Shown one piece after another: positions 62,306-64,000 of a stretch of DNA of 64,000 nt; the stretch's first letter is position 1, and the number at the start of each line of letters is the position of its first letter. The DNA lies in NCBI RefSeq assembly GCF_014196335.1, contig NZ_JACIDM010000002.1, forward strand, positions 868,001-932,000, in the 5' to 3' direction. A program made the position numbers and the translations under genes. This DNA is from Brevundimonas lenta (lineage in GTDB: Bacteria > Pseudomonadota > Alphaproteobacteria > Caulobacterales > Caulobacteraceae). The notes beneath the pieces are model-generated. The model ran no database searches. It was given only the letters and a program-made list of their open reading frames with translations, and was not told the origin of the DNA.

Positions 62306-64000
62306 TCAGCTATTCTCCAGCTCCACGTTCAGGCCCAGCGAGCGCATTTCCTTGACGAGAACGTTGAAGCTCTCGGGGATGCCCGCCTCGAAGCTGTCGT
62401 CGCCGCGGACGATGGCCTCGTAGACCTTGGTCCGGCCGGCCACGTCGTCGGACTTCACCGTCAGCATTTCCTGCAGGGTGTAGGCGGCGCCGTAGGCTTC
62501 CAGCGCCCACACCTCCATTTCGCCGAAGCGCTGTCCGCCGAACTGCGCCTTGCCGCCCAGCGGTTGCTGGGTGACGAGCGAGTACGGGCCGATGGAGCGG
62601 GCGTGGATCTTGTCGTCGACCAGGTGGTGCAGCTTCAGCATGTAGATGTAGCCGACCGTGACCGGACGCTTGAACTGCTCGCCGGTCTGACCATCATAGA
62701 CGATCGACTGACCCGAGCGATCCAGACCGGCCTTCTCCAGCAGGTCCTCGATGTCGCTGATGTGGGCGCCATCGAACACCGGCGTGGCGAAGGGCACGCC
62801 CTTCGACAGGTTCCGGGCCAGCTCGACCAGTTCCTCTTCCGATTCCGGAAGCGGGGTGTCGGGGCCGTAGATGCTGGTCAGGTGGTCGACCAGCGCCTTG
62901 CGCTGACCGCCCTGTTGCCAGGCTTCCAGCAGGCCCTGGATCTGCTTGCCGAGACCGGCGGCAGCCCAGCCGAGGTGGGTTTCGAAGATCTGGCCGATGT
63001 TCATGCGCGACGGCACGCCCAGCGGGTTCAGAACGACGTCGACCGAGGTCCCGTCTTCAAGGTGCGGCATGTCCTCGATCGGCAGGATCTTGGAGATGAC
63101 GCCCTTGTTGCCGTGACGGCCGGCCATCTTGTCGCCGGGCTGAAGCTTGCGCTTCACGGCCACGAAGACCTTGACCATCTTCATCACGCCCGGGGGCAGT
63201 TCGTCGCCGCGTTGCAGCTTCTCGACCTTGTCCTCGAAGCGACGGTCCAGGGCCTTACGGGCCGTTTCGAACTGACCCTTCATGGCTTCCAGCTCGCCCA
63301 TGACCTTTTCGTCGTCGAGGGCGATCTGCCACCACAGGCCGCGCGACAGCTCGGACAACTTCTCTTCGGTGATCTCGCCGCGGCCCAGGCCCTTCGGACC
63401 CGAGACGGCGTTCTTGCCGACGATCAGCGGCTTCAGGCGGCTGTAGACGTTGCGCTCGAGGATCTTGAGCTCGTCGTCGCGGTCCTTGCCCAGACGCTCG
63501 ATTTCAGCGCGTTCGATGGCCAGGGCGCGTTCGTCCTTGTCGACGCCGTGACGGTTGAAGACGCGCACGTCGACGATCGTGCCGGCGACGCCCGGGGGCA
63601 GACGCAGGCTGGTGTCGCGGACGTCCGAAGCCTTCTCGCCGAAGATGGCGCGCAGCAGCTTCTCTTCCGGGGTCATCGGGCTTTCGCCCTTCGGCGTCAC
63701 CTTGCCGACCAGGATGTCGCCCGGCTGGACTTCGGCGCCGATGGCCACGATGCCGGCCTCGTCGAGGTTGCGCAGGGCTTCCTCGCCGACGTTCGGGATG
63801 TCGCGGGTGATTTCTTCCGGCCCCAGCTTGGTGTCGCGGGCCATCACCTCGAACTCGTCGATGTGGATCGACGTGAAGATGTCGTCGCGCACGATGCGCT
63901 CCGAGATCAGGATCGAGTCCTCGAAGTTGTAGCCGTTCCACGGCATGAACGCGACGAGGGCGTTGCGGCCCAGGGCCAGTTCGCCCAGGTCCGTCGACGG
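62306..64000 (-). CDS. rpoB: RNA polymerase beta subunit, 5' part cut by window edge
   Basis: The last 564 residues of RpoB are visible. They begin within the fold ([20 protein letters not shown]) and include [40 protein letters not shown] and [19 protein letters not shown], ending [19 protein letters not shown]. The rifampicin-resistance region lies outside the window. The frame is open to the right edge. Confidence 0.99.
   Translation of the reverse strand, partial: PSTDLGELALGRNALVAFMPWNGYNFEDSILISERIVRDDIFTSIHIDEFEVMARDTKLGPEEITRDIPNVGEEALRNLDEAGIVAIGAEVQPGDILVGKVTPKGESPMTPEEKLLRAIFGEKASDVRDTSLRLPPGVAGTIVDVRVFNRHGVDKDERALAIERAEIERLGKDRDDELKILERNVYSRLKPLIVGKNAVSGPKGLGRGEITEEKLSELSRGLWWQIALDDEKVMGELEAMKGQFETARKALDRRFEDKVEKLQRGDELPPGVMKMVKVFVAVKRKLQPGDKMAGRHGNKGVISKILPIEDMPHLEDGTSVDVVLNPLGVPSRMNIGQIFETHLGWAAAGLGKQIQGLLEAWQQGGQRKALVDHLTSIYGPDTPLPESEEELVELARNLSKGVPFATPVFDGAHISDIEDLLEKAGLDRSGQSIVYDGQTGEQFKRPVTVGYIYMLKLHHLVDDKIHARSIGPYSLVTQQPLGGKAQFGGQRFGEMEVWALEAYGAAYTLQEMLTVKSDDVAGRTKVYEAIVRGDDSFEAGIPESFNVLVKEMRSLGLNVELENS

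Overview
The window reads as a stretch of chromosome from a high-GC alphaproteobacterium of the Caulobacteraceae, most like Brevundimonas. The clues are the phoR-pstCAB-phoU-phoB operon, the split pntAA/pntAB/pntB transhydrogenase, an ScfR-type regulator divergent from isocitrate lyase, a UrcA-family protein, the aa3-type cytochrome oxidase subunit IV, and very high GC at third codon positions. The genus is inferred from gene content and protein resemblance; no search was run. I see no rRNA, CRISPR array, insertion sequence or prophage. No gap between genes exceeds about 270 bases.

Layout. 1-7.6 kb: the end of an ABC ATPase gene, then the phosphate regulon operon phoR-pstC-pstA-pstB-phoU-phoB with a likely Pho box before pstC and no pstS. 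7.7-20.5 kb: a Tat-exported gamma-glutamyltransferase with a coupled small gene, a secreted HExxH protein, hslO (Hsp33), an SDR with an unusual tail, a SerB-SerA fusion, a GDSL autotransporter esterase, an M23 peptidase and an MHYT hybrid histidine kinase. 20.5-32 kb: the glyoxylate locus (aceA, a small partner and scfR) with paired palindromic operators, a secreted M1-like peptidase, a WYL regulator, an HdeD protein, an amidohydrolase lipoprotein, a DUF1801 protein and a CadC-like regulator divergent from urcA. 32-36.3 kb: a pnt operon carrying three extra small membrane-protein genes, then a cytochrome oxidase subunit. 36.3-43.8 kb: a beta-lactamase-fold protein, an oligoendopeptidase, and a second phosphate locus (DUF47-pit-NUDIX) between two DUF2059 genes, then a lipoprotein.

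43.9-64 kb: translation and transcription core genes, all on the minus strand, in three blocks: tRNA-Trp-secE-nusG-rplK-rplA, then rpsL-rpsG-fusA-tuf, then rpoB-rpoC. Accessory genes separate the blocks: a CNNM/CBS protein, a small lipoprotein and a flavin amine oxidase; then a TonB-like pair, an amino-acid permease and a GNAT acetyltransferase.

The genes work together in a few clear modules: high-affinity phosphate uptake and its two-component control, low-affinity phosphate uptake (Pit with its PhoU-like partner), serine synthesis, acetate or fatty-acid use through the glyoxylate shunt, NADPH supply, and gene expression. Most of the window is housekeeping. The best candidates for something new are the extra membrane genes inside the pnt operon, the SerB-SerA fusion, the hairpin over the start of the MHYT kinase, the TonB-like divergent pair, and the heptamer inverted repeat in the rpoB-rpoC spacer.
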